The notes under the pieces are model-generated. The model did no database searches. It worked only from the letters and a program-made list of their open reading frames with translations, and was not told where the DNA came from. 64,000 nucleotides of DNA from Bacteroidota bacterium (GTDB taxonomy: Bacteria > Bacteroidota > Ignavibacteria > UBA10030 > UBA8401). Below, piece by piece: positions 45,323 to 54,467 of the stretch. The position numbers and the translations under genes are program-made. The DNA is taken from assembly GCA_021796215.1 (NCBI GenBank), contig JAJYOK010000016.1, positions 16,787-80,786 on the forward strand, in the 5' to 3' direction. The first letter of the stretch is position 1. Every line of letters begins with the position of its first letter.

Positions 45323-46224
45323 CAGCGCTGCACTTCATAATCATAAACAGCTTTGGAAACCTGTGCAATTACTTCAATGCCGGCATCTTCATGTTCCAAT
45401 TTTTTTGAGAGAATAACTAAAACATATTTTCGCCCATCCGGAAGATACACGATGCCCGAATCGTGCTCAACTCCCGTGATGCTGCCGGTCTTGTGCGCAA
45501 CTTTGACATCTGCAGGAAGATAGCGGGGAATTTTTTCATTGAGTTTTTGCCTGAGCAAAATATCGCACATCGCTTCTGACGCTTTTTTGCTGACTATCTG
45601 CTTACGGGCAAGCTTTTCAAAAATAATCATCAAATCGAAAGCGGTTGTCGTGTTGTTCATGCCCGCTTCGAATGCCTTTTCATCTTCAACTCCGCGCAAC
45701 ACCCGAATATCTTTTGCACCGAGTGCACGCATCGTTTTCATCACATTCTTTGCGTCAACTTTATCAATGAGAATATTTGTGGCCAGATTGCTGCTCTTTG
45801 TAATCATCGCTTCTATCAAAGAACGAATCGTTTGCTTCTTTCCGACAAACGAATACAAACTATCATCGCTGTCATCAACAAGATTTAACGCATACTCGCT
45901 GCCGTCAACCAAGCTCTTGAAACTGTTGATCACTACGAGAGAATCATCGAGGGAGAATTTTTTCTCTTGCGCCTGACGGAAAACTTCTATCATCACAGGA
46001 GTTTTCATCGTACTGGCGGCATGGAAAGTCATCCTTGCATTCAGTAAAAGAGATTTTCCCGTCTTCAAATCTTTGAATGCAAGTGCAAATGTTCCTTCCG
46101 TCGTTTTAAAGATCGAGTCAACTTTTGCCTTTAAATCATTGAGAGTCATTCTATGTGTTTTTGCTTTCGTCGTAGTGGCACACGTTCCAACAATTAGAAA
46201 TATTGCCAATGCAGTTTTAATCAT
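45322..46224 (-). CDS. Class A beta-lactamase-related serine hydrolase
   Basis: The 300-residue exported protein (signal peptide MIKTALAIFLIVGTCATTTKA) has FHAASTMKTPVMIEVF (Ser-x-x-Lys), KSSNLATNIL (SDN-like motif) and AHKTGSITG (KTG), matching class A penicillin-recognising hydrolases. The class A Glu166 position is not obvious, so it may be a peptidoglycan enzyme rather than a resistance gene. The start overlaps ribD by eight bases. Confidence 0.82.
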   Translation of the reverse strand: MIKTALAIFLIVGTCATTTKAKTHRMTLNDLKAKVDSIFKTTEGTFALAFKDLKTGKSLLLNARMTFHAASTMKTPVMIEVFRQAQEKKFSLDDSLVVINSFKSLVDGSEYALNLVDDSDDSLYSFVGKKQTIRSLIEAMITKSSNLATNILIDKVDAKNVMKTMRALGAKDIRVLRGVEDEKAFEAGMNNTTTAFDLMIIFEKLARKQIVSKKASEAMCDILLRQKLNEKIPRYLPADVKVAHKTGSITGVEHDSGIVYLPDGRKYVLVILSKKLEHEDAGIEVIAQVSKAVYDYEVQR

Positions 46225-47299
46225 ACGCTACGTATCCTTCCTCCAAAACATCGCCTTCAATATCTCGAGACGATGTTGCGGTAAGGTGAAATTTGTCCGT
46301 CATTGATCCGAAAGCTGAAATTCCTTTTCCAAAAATTTTTGAAGAACGGAAAACAATAACTTTATCAGCCAAGCGCTTGCGGAGTAATTGCTCAAACATC
46401 TGCTGCCCCCCTTCAACCATCACCGATGCGATGTTGCGAGATGCAAGATCACGCAAAATCTCTTGCAGAGAAATTTTCGAATTTCTGTTCTGAATAAATC
46501 TCATCACAATTCCTTTTTCTTGCAAATGCTTCAACTTCGCACGATTCGAAGTATAGACAATCGTCAATGAACGATGGCGATCAGTAAAAAGATGTGATTG
46601 CAGCGGCGTTCGCAGCCGTCCGTCAACCAACACGCGAAACGGATTCCGTCCTTTTACATGCCGTACAGTTAAACGCGGATTATCAGTAATTGCCGTTCCG
46701 GCTCCAATAAGCACGGCATCATATTGTGAACGCAAGCGATGAACAACGGCACGCGACGCACGGTTTGTAATCCAGCGTGAACTTCCATCAATCCGGGCAA
46801 TATATCCGTCGCTGGTTTGCGCAGCTTTCAATGTCACAAACGGAAGCCCTCTCGTAATGAATTTTACAAACGCTTCATTCAACCGCGATGCATCTTTCCG
46901 GAGAACGCCCGTCACAACTTCAATGCCTGCTGCACGAAGCTTCCGAATTCCTCTTCCTGAAACGAGCGGATTCGGGTCCTGCATTGCAATAACAACCCGT
47001 GCAAAACGATGATGAATAATTGCGTTGGTGCATGGCGGCGTTTTTCCGACATGCGAGCACGGCTCAAGATTTACGTAGATCGTCGCACCTTCAAGAGTCC
47101 GATATTTCCGAAGCGCGTCGTGGATGGCGTTGACTTCAGCGTGCGCTTTGCCGAATTTTTTGTGAAACCCGTCTCCAAGCAGCTTTCCGTGTTTTACAAC
47201 GACAGCGCCGACCAATGGATTCGGGCTGACATTTCCAATTCCCTTCGCTGCAAGTTCGAGACAGCGGCGCATCCATTTTTCATCTTCATCAACATTCAT
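46217..47299 (-). CDS. ribD: Bifunctional riboflavin biosynthesis deaminase/reductase
   Basis: The N-terminal cytidine-deaminase-like domain has KAHAEVNAIHDAL and NLEPCSHVGKTPPC (zinc), the C-terminal reductase domain FVTLKAAQTSDGYIA and SVMVEGGQQMFEQLL. 360 residues, standard length. It deaminates and reduces the pyrimidine intermediate of riboflavin. Nine bases separate it from the upstream oxidoreductase gene. Confidence 0.95.
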   Translation of the reverse strand: MNVDEDEKWMRRCLELAAKGIGNVSPNPLVGAVVVKHGKLLGDGFHKKFGKAHAEVNAIHDALRKYRTLEGATIYVNLEPCSHVGKTPPCTNAIIHHRFARVVIAMQDPNPLVSGRGIRKLRAAGIEVVTGVLRKDASRLNEAFVKFITRGLPFVTLKAAQTSDGYIARIDGSSRWITNRASRAVVHRLRSQYDAVLIGAGTAITDNPRLTVRHVKGRNPFRVLVDGRLRTPLQSHLFTDRHRSLTIVYTSNRAKLKHLQEKGIVMRFIQNRNSKISLQEILRDLASRNIASVMVEGGQQMFEQLLRKRLADKVIVFRSSKIFGKGISAFGSMTDKFHLTATSSRDIEGDVLEEGYVAYD

Positions 47300-47307
47300 T
47301 AATCACT

Positions 47308-48312
47308 TTATTTGAAGTAAATTTCTTTCTTGCGCTCTGCAGATTTATAAATAGCGTCAACAATTTTCATTCGTTGAACAGCTTCGTCAACCGTTGAGAT
47401 GACAGGATGAATATCGCGCACTGCGCCGAGAAAATGCTTCAATTCATTTTCATACGATCGGCGAAAAAGATTTGATGCATCGTCGTTTGTGCCGGGAGTA
47501 ACGTTGACAATACTGCCGTGCATTTCTTTATGAATGCGCAACGGATTTATTTTTGCGCTCCCTTTATCGCCGTACACATTACAATAAAACAATTCCTGTT
47601 CAATATAGAAATTCCAGCTTACTTCTATCGTAATAGTGGTTCCGTTTTTCATTGAAAGAAACACGGCTGAAGAATCTTCAACACCATTTGTTTTCTGTGA
47701 ATAATTCGCTGTGCTTACCCGCTGAACTTCAGGAAAGCCCGTCATCCACAATGCAAGATCGAGCATCACAATTCCAAGGTCGAGAAAAACGCCTCCGCCC
47801 GATTTGTCTTTGTATTTCATCCACACCAATTCATCAATCAACTTCTTCAGCCAGCCGGCTTTTAAATAAAATACTTTTCCCAAATCTCCGCTTTCAATAA
47901 AGCTGCGAAGGATCATCGTATCGGGCCGAAAGCGGGTGTTCATGCCAATCATCACTTTGCGTTTTGATTTTTTTGCAGCTTCGGCGACAGCTACGGCTTC
48001 TGCATATTGACGCGCGACCGGCTTTTCAACAAAAATATCTTTCTTCGCCTCGAGGCAGGCAACAGCAACTTCCCTATGCGCAGATGTTGTGGTGCAGATA
48101 TCAACGGCATCAAGTTCTTCCGCTGCCAGCATTTCCTGATAATCCGTGTAAAATTTTTTGATGCCGAATTTTTCGGCAACGGCACGCACTCTGGATTTAT
48201 CACGGTCGCATAAACAGACCACAGATGCTTCGGGGAGTTTTGCATACACGGGCAGATGAAATACTTGCGCTACCCATCCCGTACCGATAATTCCGATTCT
48301 GACTTTTTCCAT
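47308..48312 (-). CDS. Gfo/Idh/MocA family oxidoreductase
   Basis: The start at 48312 gives MEKVRIGIIGTGWVAQVFH with the NAD-binding GxGxxA-like fold, about 334 residues; a longer frame runs into dxs. Key segments: CTTTSAHREVAVACLEAKK, the catalytic-region EKPVARQYAEAVA, and MIGMNTRFRPDTMIL. Acts on a sugar or inositol derivative; substrate unknown. Sits between dxs and ribD on the same strand. Confidence 0.85.
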   Translation of the reverse strand: MEKVRIGIIGTGWVAQVFHLPVYAKLPEASVVCLCDRDKSRVRAVAEKFGIKKFYTDYQEMLAAEELDAVDICTTTSAHREVAVACLEAKKDIFVEKPVARQYAEAVAVAEAAKKSKRKVMIGMNTRFRPDTMILRSFIESGDLGKVFYLKAGWLKKLIDELVWMKYKDKSGGGVFLDLGIVMLDLALWMTGFPEVQRVSTANYSQKTNGVEDSSAVFLSMKNGTTITIEVSWNFYIEQELFYCNVYGDKGSAKINPLRIHKEMHGSIVNVTPGTNDDASNLFRRSYENELKHFLGAVRDIHPVISTVDEAVQRMKIVDAIYKSAERKKEIYFK

Positions 48313-48335
48313 GATAGCTGAAAGGACGAAATGAT

Positions 48336-50279
48336 TTACAATGCTCGACGTTCTATTGAAACGTTTTGCGATTGATGGGTTGTGCAAAATTCTTTCACAA
48401 CATCAGTAATACCTTTTGCATTAAGCTGCGCTAATGCCAGCAGTTCCGAGGGCGAACCCTGCTCGATAAATTGATCGGACAATCCATGCAGCTTGACACT
48501 AATATGCTTATGTGGAAATTGCGTTAGAGCTTCCATGATTGCCGAACCGAATCCGCCGTGAATACTGTTTTCTTCTACCGTGACTATTTTATCGAAGTTC
48601 CGTGCAATCTTTTCGAGTAAATTCAAGTCAATCGGCTTTGCGAAACGCATATTCACGACTTCAGCAAGAATTCCTTCTTTTTCAAGAAGGTCTGCTGCTG
48701 CAAGAGAATATTGAACCATATTTCCGATTGCAAGGATTGCGACGTCGTTTCCTGTGCGAACAATTTCTCCAACTCCGATAGGAATTTTTTCAAACCCTTT
48801 GCGCACAGAAACTCCTAACGCGTTGCCGCGTGGATAGCGAAGCGCAATCGGCCCGGCTTTATATTCAACAGCCGTGTACAACATGTCGCGCAATTCTTGT
48901 TCGTCTTTCGGAGCCATAATAACCATACCGGGAATGCAGCGCAAATACGATAAATCAAATGCGCCGTGATGCGTCGCGCCATCAGCTCCCACAAGCCCTC
49001 CCCGATCCATCACGAACACGACATTTAATTTTTGAATGGCAACATCGTGAATAATCTGATCATACGCACGCTGGAGAAACGTTGAATAAATTGCTACCAC
49101 CGGCACGAAACCTTCCGTTGCCATGCCGGCGGCAAAAGTTACTGCGTGCTGCTCTGCAATGCCGACATCAAAAAAACGTTCCGGAAATCTTTTTTGGAAA
49201 ATTGTCAGCCCCGTTCCATCCGGCATAGCGGCAGTAACGCCGACCACTTTTGAATTCGTTTCGCAGATTTCAACCAGCGCATTGCCGAAAATAGAAGTGT
49301 ATGACGCCGGTTCCCCGGCTTTTTTCAATTGTATCCCGGTTACCTTATCGAAAGGAGTTACGCCGTGAAGCCGCGTCGCTTCTTTTTCTGCCGGCTCGTA
49401 TCCTTTTCCCTTTTCCGTGATAACATGAATCAGAATCGGTCCCTTCAAATTCTTAACATGCCTGAATACTTCCACCAGCTTTACGACGTTGTGACCGTTG
49501 AACGGACCAAAATATCTGAAGCCGAGCGCTTCGAACATCATTCCGGGCGTCATGACAGCCTTCATGCCTTTTTCGAAATTCTGTGCAACTGAACGAAGTC
49601 TATCGCCGAACGTATCCAGCTTGCCGGTCAATTCCCAGACGTTCGCTTTGAATTTATTGTAGCCCGGATGTGTGAGAACTTCAGAAAAATAATTATGGAA
49701 CGACCAAATACTCGGCGTAAGCGATGAAAGCGAAACCATTTTGTTGTCGTTCAACACGACGATCATATCTTTCTTGAGCAGTCCGGCATTGTTCATTGCT
49801 TCATACGCCATGCCGCCGGTCATCGAACCGTCGCCGACAATTGCAACGACTTTATACTGTTCATGATTGAAATCGCGCGCAGAAGCAATTCCTAACGCTG
49901 CGGAAATTGCCGTGCTCGCATGCCCTGCACCAAAAACATCGTACTCACTTTCACTTCTTTTTAGAAATCCGCTCAAGCCGTTAAGCTGGCGCATTGTGTT
50001 AAAGCGGTTCTTTCTTCCGGTAAGAATTTTGTGAGGATACGCCTGATGACCGACATCCCACACTAATTTGTCTTTCGGTGTGTTGAATACATAATGCAGC
50101 GCCACTGCCAATTCTACGGCACCAAGACCCGCACCGAGATGCCCTCCTGTTTTCGAGACGGCATCTACAAGAAAATCACGGATCTCCTTACTGACAGCTC
50201 GAAGATTTTGCGCATCGAGTTTGCGCAAATCAGCCGGGGTATCAATCGCATCTAACAATCGTTTCGCACTTTCCATCAT
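48336..50279 (-). CDS. dxs: 1-deoxy-D-xylulose-5-phosphate synthase
   Basis: First enzyme of the MEP isoprenoid pathway. The 647-residue protein has the thiamine-diphosphate motif GDGSMTGGMAYEAMNNAG and the transketolase-type central and C-terminal domains (FFDVGIAEQHAVTFAAGMA, DRGGLVGADGATHHG, RYPRGNALGV). Normal family length. It follows xseB by 12 bases, an arrangement seen in other bacteria (xseB-dxs). Confidence 0.96.
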   Translation of the reverse strand: MMESAKRLLDAIDTPADLRKLDAQNLRAVSKEIRDFLVDAVSKTGGHLGAGLGAVELAVALHYVFNTPKDKLVWDVGHQAYPHKILTGRKNRFNTMRQLNGLSGFLKRSESEYDVFGAGHASTAISAALGIASARDFNHEQYKVVAIVGDGSMTGGMAYEAMNNAGLLKKDMIVVLNDNKMVSLSSLTPSIWSFHNYFSEVLTHPGYNKFKANVWELTGKLDTFGDRLRSVAQNFEKGMKAVMTPGMMFEALGFRYFGPFNGHNVVKLVEVFRHVKNLKGPILIHVITEKGKGYEPAEKEATRLHGVTPFDKVTGIQLKKAGEPASYTSIFGNALVEICETNSKVVGVTAAMPDGTGLTIFQKRFPERFFDVGIAEQHAVTFAAGMATEGFVPVVAIYSTFLQRAYDQIIHDVAIQKLNVVFVMDRGGLVGADGATHHGAFDLSYLRCIPGMVIMAPKDEQELRDMLYTAVEYKAGPIALRYPRGNALGVSVRKGFEKIPIGVGEIVRTGNDVAILAIGNMVQYSLAAADLLEKEGILAEVVNMRFAKPIDLNLLEKIARNFDKIVTVEENSIHGGFGSAIMEALTQFPHKHISVKLHGLSDQFIEQGSPSELLALAQLNAKGITDVVKEFCTTHQSQNVSIERRAL

Positions 50280-50291
50280 CGCTCATTTGCC

Positions 50292-50552
50292 TTATTGAAA
50301 ATCAAGAAGCTCAAACTTGCCGTTCACATCTTTCACAAGCTTCTGAATTCGTAATTCTGCTTTTGAAAGTGTCTCCATGCACTCTTTTGAAAGTTCAATT
50401 CCTTCTTCAAAAAGCTGGATAGATTGATCCAACGGCACCTCACCTTCTTCCAGCATTTCGACAATCTTCTCTAAACGGTCGAGCGATTGCTCAAAAGTGC
50501 GTTTTGATTCTTTCCCCGATGGTGTCTTCGATTTGGGAGAAGCCATCGTCAT
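50292..50552 (-). CDS. xseB: Exodeoxyribonuclease VII small subunit
   Basis: The 86-residue helical protein has the XseB signature RTFEQSLDRLEKIVEMLEEG and VPLDQSIQLFEEGIEL. It associates with XseA in a large single-strand DNA exonuclease. ATGA overlap with xseA upstream; dxs downstream. Confidence 0.94.
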   Translation of the reverse strand: MTMASPKSKTPSGKESKRTFEQSLDRLEKIVEMLEEGEVPLDQSIQLFEEGIELSKECMETLSKAELRIQKLVKDVNGKFELLDFQ

Positions 50553-51763
50553 TCTCCTTTCACAAGTTTAGAAATAACCGAATGTGCCGCCCCATCATGA
50601 AATTCAATTTGTACATTATCATCTTTGGAAAGCTTCCGTACTGATGGAATAATGCTCTCCCCTTTCCGGACAATTGTGTACCCGCGTTTCAATACCAGCT
50701 TCGGATTCAGTGAATGAGCGCGTTTCGTTAAACTTTCCGAACGTTGATGATAAAGCGACACAAGGTGAGACATTGTTTGAGTCAACCGGTGTTCCATTTC
50801 GTCAACCCTCTGGCTTCGCTGACGAAGAAGGTCCACAGGCTTGTTGAAAGAATGGCTTTCTCTGAGGTAATGAACTCTATCTTTATTCGAATTGATAATC
50901 GCACTCACGCGTTGTTGCATAGTATAGCAAAAATTGCGAAGATTTTCAAGAATTTCGGAACGATCGCGGACAACTAATTCCGCCGCCGCCGATGGCGTTG
51001 GCGCGCGCAGATCTGCGGCAAAATCAGCAATGCTGAAATCAATTTCATGTCCCACTGCACTGATTACAGGAACATCGGAATCATAAATTGCGCGTGCAAC
51101 GATTTCTTCGTTGAATGCCCACAAATCTTCAAGCGAACCGCCGCCCCGTCCGACAATCATTACATCAATACCGCCGTAATTATTCAAATCACGAATTGCC
51201 TCTGCAATTTCCTCTGCCGCTCCTATGCCCTGCACTTTCACCGGAACAAGAATGACATCAACTCCCGGAAAACGGCGTGCGAGGATGTTTATCATATCAC
51301 GAACCGCCGCTCCGGTCGGTGAAGTAACAATTCCAATGCTCTGAGGATAAGGTGGAATCGGTTTCTTGTGCTCCTCGTCGAACAAACCTTCCGCATCTAA
51401 TTTTTTCTTCAAGCGATCAAAAGCAAGTTGAAGCTCTCCGACGCCGAGCGGTTGAATTTGCAGACAATCAATCTGATAATTTCCGCGCGGCTCGTACACA
51501 GTAATGTTCCCGCGGATCATCACTTTCATTCCATCCGTCGGCTGAAAGAGCACTTGTGCCACACGGCTTCGCCACATTACCGCCGAAAGCTGTGCACCTT
51601 CATCTTTCAAAGTAAAATACCAATGCCCGGAGGTGTGATGTTTAAAATTGGAAATTTCTCCCTGCACCCACACTTCACTGAAACCCATTTCCAGCACACC
51701 TTTAATGCGGCGCGTAATCTCGGACACAGACAGAACGCGATTTTCTTCTTGTCGAGGTTCCAT
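50549..51763 (-). CDS. xseA: Exodeoxyribonuclease VII large subunit
   Basis: The 404-residue protein has the N-terminal OB fold (VLSVSEITRRIKGVLEMGF, GHWYFTLKDEGAQLSAVMW), the catalytic domain (IGIVTSPTGAAVRDMINIL, IVGRGGGSLEDLWAFNEE, AVGHEIDFSIADFAAD) and a C-terminal coiled coil. Degrades single-stranded DNA in repair. Divergent from bshB1 in a short 136-base intergenic region. Confidence 0.95.
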   Translation of the reverse strand: MEPRQEENRVLSVSEITRRIKGVLEMGFSEVWVQGEISNFKHHTSGHWYFTLKDEGAQLSAVMWRSRVAQVLFQPTDGMKVMIRGNITVYEPRGNYQIDCLQIQPLGVGELQLAFDRLKKKLDAEGLFDEEHKKPIPPYPQSIGIVTSPTGAAVRDMINILARRFPGVDVILVPVKVQGIGAAEEIAEAIRDLNNYGGIDVMIVGRGGGSLEDLWAFNEEIVARAIYDSDVPVISAVGHEIDFSIADFAADLRAPTPSAAAELVVRDRSEILENLRNFCYTMQQRVSAIINSNKDRVHYLRESHSFNKPVDLLRQRSQRVDEMEHRLTQTMSHLVSLYHQRSESLTKRAHSLNPKLVLKRGYTIVRKGESIIPSVRKLSKDDNVQIEFHDGAAHSVISKLVKGE

Positions 51764-51828
51764 AATAAGAAATATACTTGAAAAACGGCAAACATCAAAA
51801 GGTTAAGTCTTATGAGCTTTCGCGCCCG

Positions 51829-51860
51829 AGATGAACTCTTCACCAGAGGTGGAGTCCATC
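51829..51860. repeat. Palindrome upstream of bshB1
   Basis: AGATGAACTC (51829-51838) pairs with GAGTCCATCT (51851-51860 region) with one mismatch and is followed by a T-run on plus. It would be oddly placed for a terminator, in front of bshB1; it resembles the GATGGAGTCC palindromes in pheT and after rny. Confidence 0.55.
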
Positions 51861-51899
51861 TTTTTTTCTCATTATATTTCTTCAAACGAAGGAGAAATA

Positions 51900-52628
51900 A
51901 TGAAGCTCGAAATTCTTGCCGTTGCTGCTCATCCCGATGATGTTGAACTCAGCTGCGCCGGAACACTTGTCAAAGCCGCAAAAGAAGGAATGCATACCGG
52001 CATCGTTGACCTAACACAGGGAGAATTAGGAACGCGCGGCACAAAACAGATTCGCGCGCAAGAAGCAGAAGAAGCCGCACACATTTTAGGACTGGCAACG
52101 CGTCGAAACCTGAAAATGCCGGATGGAAATATTGAAATAAACCAGAAAAATCTCCGTACGCTTATCGCTCTGCTTCGCGAATTGCAGCCACGGATTCTTC
52201 TTATTCCTCATTTCAACGAAAGACATCCCGACCACATGCACACTCATCAGCTTGCGCGTGAAGCGTGGTTCTATTCCGGCTTGGCGAAAATCAATACAAG
52301 AATGAATGGCAGCGCGCAAAAAGCGTTTCGCTCAGACAATTTCTTCAGTTTCATGCAAAAGTTCGAATTTACTCCATCGTTTGTTGTTGATGTAAGTGAC
52401 ACTTTCGGTCTTCGCATGAAATCAATCCGAGCGCATCGCTCACAATTTCATAATCCGGAAAGTAAAGAGCCGGAAACAATATTAAGCAAACCTGAATTTC
52501 TGGAAGAAATCGAAACACGGGCATTGTATTTCGGACAAACCATCGGCGTAAAATATGGCGAGCCGTTTTATTCCTACGTGCCAATCGGTATCAAAAATAT
52601 CTTTGACCTCACGCTGACAAGCCGCTGA
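51900..52628 (+). CDS. bshB1: Bacillithiol biosynthesis deacetylase BshB1
   Basis: Deacetylates the GlcNAc-malate intermediate of bacillithiol. Starts at 51900 with GAAGGAGA upstream, giving MKLEILAVAAHPDDVELSC with the metal-binding His-Pro-Asp-Asp motif, then DLTQGELGTRGTKQIR, PHFNERHPDHMHTHQLAREA with further metal His, and 242 residues. LmbE-like family; BshB1 rather than MshB by its TQGELGTRG signature. BshA and BshC are not in this window. Confidence 0.9.
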   Translation: MKLEILAVAAHPDDVELSCAGTLVKAAKEGMHTGIVDLTQGELGTRGTKQIRAQEAEEAAHILGLATRRNLKMPDGNIEINQKNLRTLIALLRELQPRILLIPHFNERHPDHMHTHQLAREAWFYSGLAKINTRMNGSAQKAFRSDNFFSFMQKFEFTPSFVVDVSDTFGLRMKSIRAHRSQFHNPESKEPETILSKPEFLEEIETRALYFGQTIGVKYGEPFYSYVPIGIKNIFDLTLTSR

Positions 52629-52749
52629 ATAATTTTTAGTTAAAAATATCAGCATTTGAGATTACCGCGTAACCTTTTGAAGACATTTAGTGTTTACTCC
52701 TTTGTAAACAGTTCTAAAAGAAATTTTATCATTAAAAGGTGAATAAATT

Positions 52750-53439
52750 ATGTACTGCCCCAAATGCGGTGAACTTATCAAGGAAGGCGCGTCCTTTTGT
52801 CAATCGTGCGGACATCACGTCAGTCCTGAGACAAACGCTGTTTCAGAGAAACTTCAATATTCATCAGGCATTCCCTCCGCAGGAACAAAAGCTGGCAGAA
52901 AAGCGATGAGCAAGCGGGCAAAAATTATGTATTCCTGCCTCGCCGGAACATTGATCATCGGTATGAGCATCGTATTTGTTAAAAGTTTACCAAACGGCGA
53001 ACCGCCGATCATTCAACATCAGCCGGTTGTTACTCAAGTCGCTTCCGTTCGCGGTGTCAATCTTGATATGAAGCCGATTACTTCGAAAATTGAAAACGGC
53101 TACATCGTTATTCCACTGGATGAAGTGATTCAAAAGAAGATGGTGTCATTTACCTACCAAGGAAAAAATAGAAGCGTCAACTTAATGGCATTCATCAATC
53201 CGGAAGGAAAGCTGGTTACCGCCGTAGCAATCTCCGAGCCATGCAATTCAAATAGTTTTCATTCCGAAGGCAATGAACTCGTCTGCGATGTATGCGGGAC
53301 GCGATGGAATTTTACAACGCTCGAAGGTATCAGCGGTTCGTGCCAAAAATATCCGCCGGATCCGATTGCCAGTCAGATAGTTGGCAATGAAGTTAAAATC
53401 CCTGTGCAGACAGTCGAACAGTGGAAAATGCGGATTTAA
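52750..53439 (+). CDS. Zinc-ribbon membrane protein with a DUF2318-like domain
   Basis: The 229-residue protein begins with a zinc ribbon (Cys at 3, 6, 17 and 20 in MYCPKCGELIKEGASFCQSC), then a transmembrane helix (about 52-75), then a beta-rich external domain with the cysteine cluster EPCNSNSFHSEG and LVCDVCGTRWNFTTLEG, which resembles the Fe/heme-related DUF2318. Function unknown; metal handling is suggested by the cysteine pattern. AAAGGTGA precedes the ATG. Confidence 0.72.
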   Translation: MYCPKCGELIKEGASFCQSCGHHVSPETNAVSEKLQYSSGIPSAGTKAGRKAMSKRAKIMYSCLAGTLIIGMSIVFVKSLPNGEPPIIQHQPVVTQVASVRGVNLDMKPITSKIENGYIVIPLDEVIQKKMVSFTYQGKNRSVNLMAFINPEGKLVTAVAISEPCNSNSFHSEGNELVCDVCGTRWNFTTLEGISGSCQKYPPDPIASQIVGNEVKIPVQTVEQWKMRI

Positions 53440-53460
53440 CAAGCAGTCAAATAAAAATGG

Positions 53461-53495
53461 AAAAGCCGCTGAAGAAATCTTTCAGCGGCTTTTTT
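53461..53495. terminator. Bidirectional terminator
   Basis: AAAAGCCGCTGA (53461-53472) pairs with TCAGCGGCTTTT (53482-53493). Runs of A and T flank both sides, so it serves the plus-strand gene ending at 53439 and the minus-strand gene ending at 53530. Confidence 0.9.
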
Positions 53496-53529
53496 GTGTT
53501 CTGAACACTTGTTAAAAGCGAGTATATCG

Positions 53530-54375
53530 TTACTCAAGACGAATCGCATCTTTTTGACCGATGTAGCTCACAACATCCTCTCCGCCGTCAACTCCGATTG
53601 TGTTACCCGAAATAAACGCTGCGTCATCGTGAGAAAGCAATGCGATCGCTTTTGCAACATCCTCCGGCGTCGTTGTACGCAGAGCCGGGTTTTTCGCTCT
53701 TGCAATTTGAAGCATTTGCATTGCGCCCGGAATTTTGCGAAGCGCCGCAGTGTCGGTAACTCCAGCCATGATAGCATTGCATGTAATTCCGTGCGGACCA
53801 AGCTCAAGACTTAACTGACGAATATAAGATTCGAGCGCAGATTTTGCCGCTGAGACTGCGCCGTAATTCGGCAATTGTGAATGTCCACCTGAACTTGTCA
53901 TCGCGTACACGTGCCCGCCGCGTTTCATTAATCCGGCATTGAACACCGCCTGCGTCCAGTACACCAGTGAATTCGCCATGACATCCATTGTCATTTCAAC
54001 TTGTGCTTGCGTCATTTGCTCTTTGATGTCTGTCGTAACAAGAGGGCGCAGCGTTCCAAACGCAAGCGAGTGCATTAAGACTCTGATATTCGATTCAGCA
54101 GATTTTGAAAACTCAGAAGAAAGAGCATCAATAACTTCCTTTCGTTTCAGAGGATCAGAAGCATTGATATTGAAGAACAATGCTTTCACACCGTTCGCTT
54201 CGACATCCTTTTTTACTTTTTCAGCATTCGGCAATGTTGCGGCCCGGTCGAAATGAACACCGCATATATTCATGCCGTGGCGTGCAAGTTCAACGGCTGT
54301 TGCACCTCCAAAGCCGCTCGATGCACCTAAAATCACTGCCCAATCTGTTTTTCTGAAACGATATTCAACGCCCAC
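53530..54375 (-). CDS. Short-chain reductase, FabL-like enoyl-ACP reductase candidate
   Basis: The 281-residue SDR has the NADPH motif LGASSGFGGATAVELARHG, HSLAFGTLRPLVTTD, and the catalytic YGAVSAAKSALESY with Tyr and Lys. The segment TDTAALRKIPGAMQML resembles FabL. It could reduce enoyl-ACP in fatty-acid synthesis. It lies 92 bases downstream of glmS on the same strand. Confidence 0.74.
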   Translation of the reverse strand: MGVEYRFRKTDWAVILGASSGFGGATAVELARHGMNICGVHFDRAATLPNAEKVKKDVEANGVKALFFNINASDPLKRKEVIDALSSEFSKSAESNIRVLMHSLAFGTLRPLVTTDIKEQMTQAQVEMTMDVMANSLVYWTQAVFNAGLMKRGGHVYAMTSSGGHSQLPNYGAVSAAKSALESYIRQLSLELGPHGITCNAIMAGVTDTAALRKIPGAMQMLQIARAKNPALRTTTPEDVAKAIALLSHDDAAFISGNTIGVDGGEDVVSYIGQKDAIRLE

Positions 54376-54467
54376 GGCTGTTTTTCCTCGAACTGTTTAT
54401 AGAATAAGCTTTCACATAATGAAGAATTTTTCGTCGAAAATCAATCTCTACAGAAGACAAATGCGAT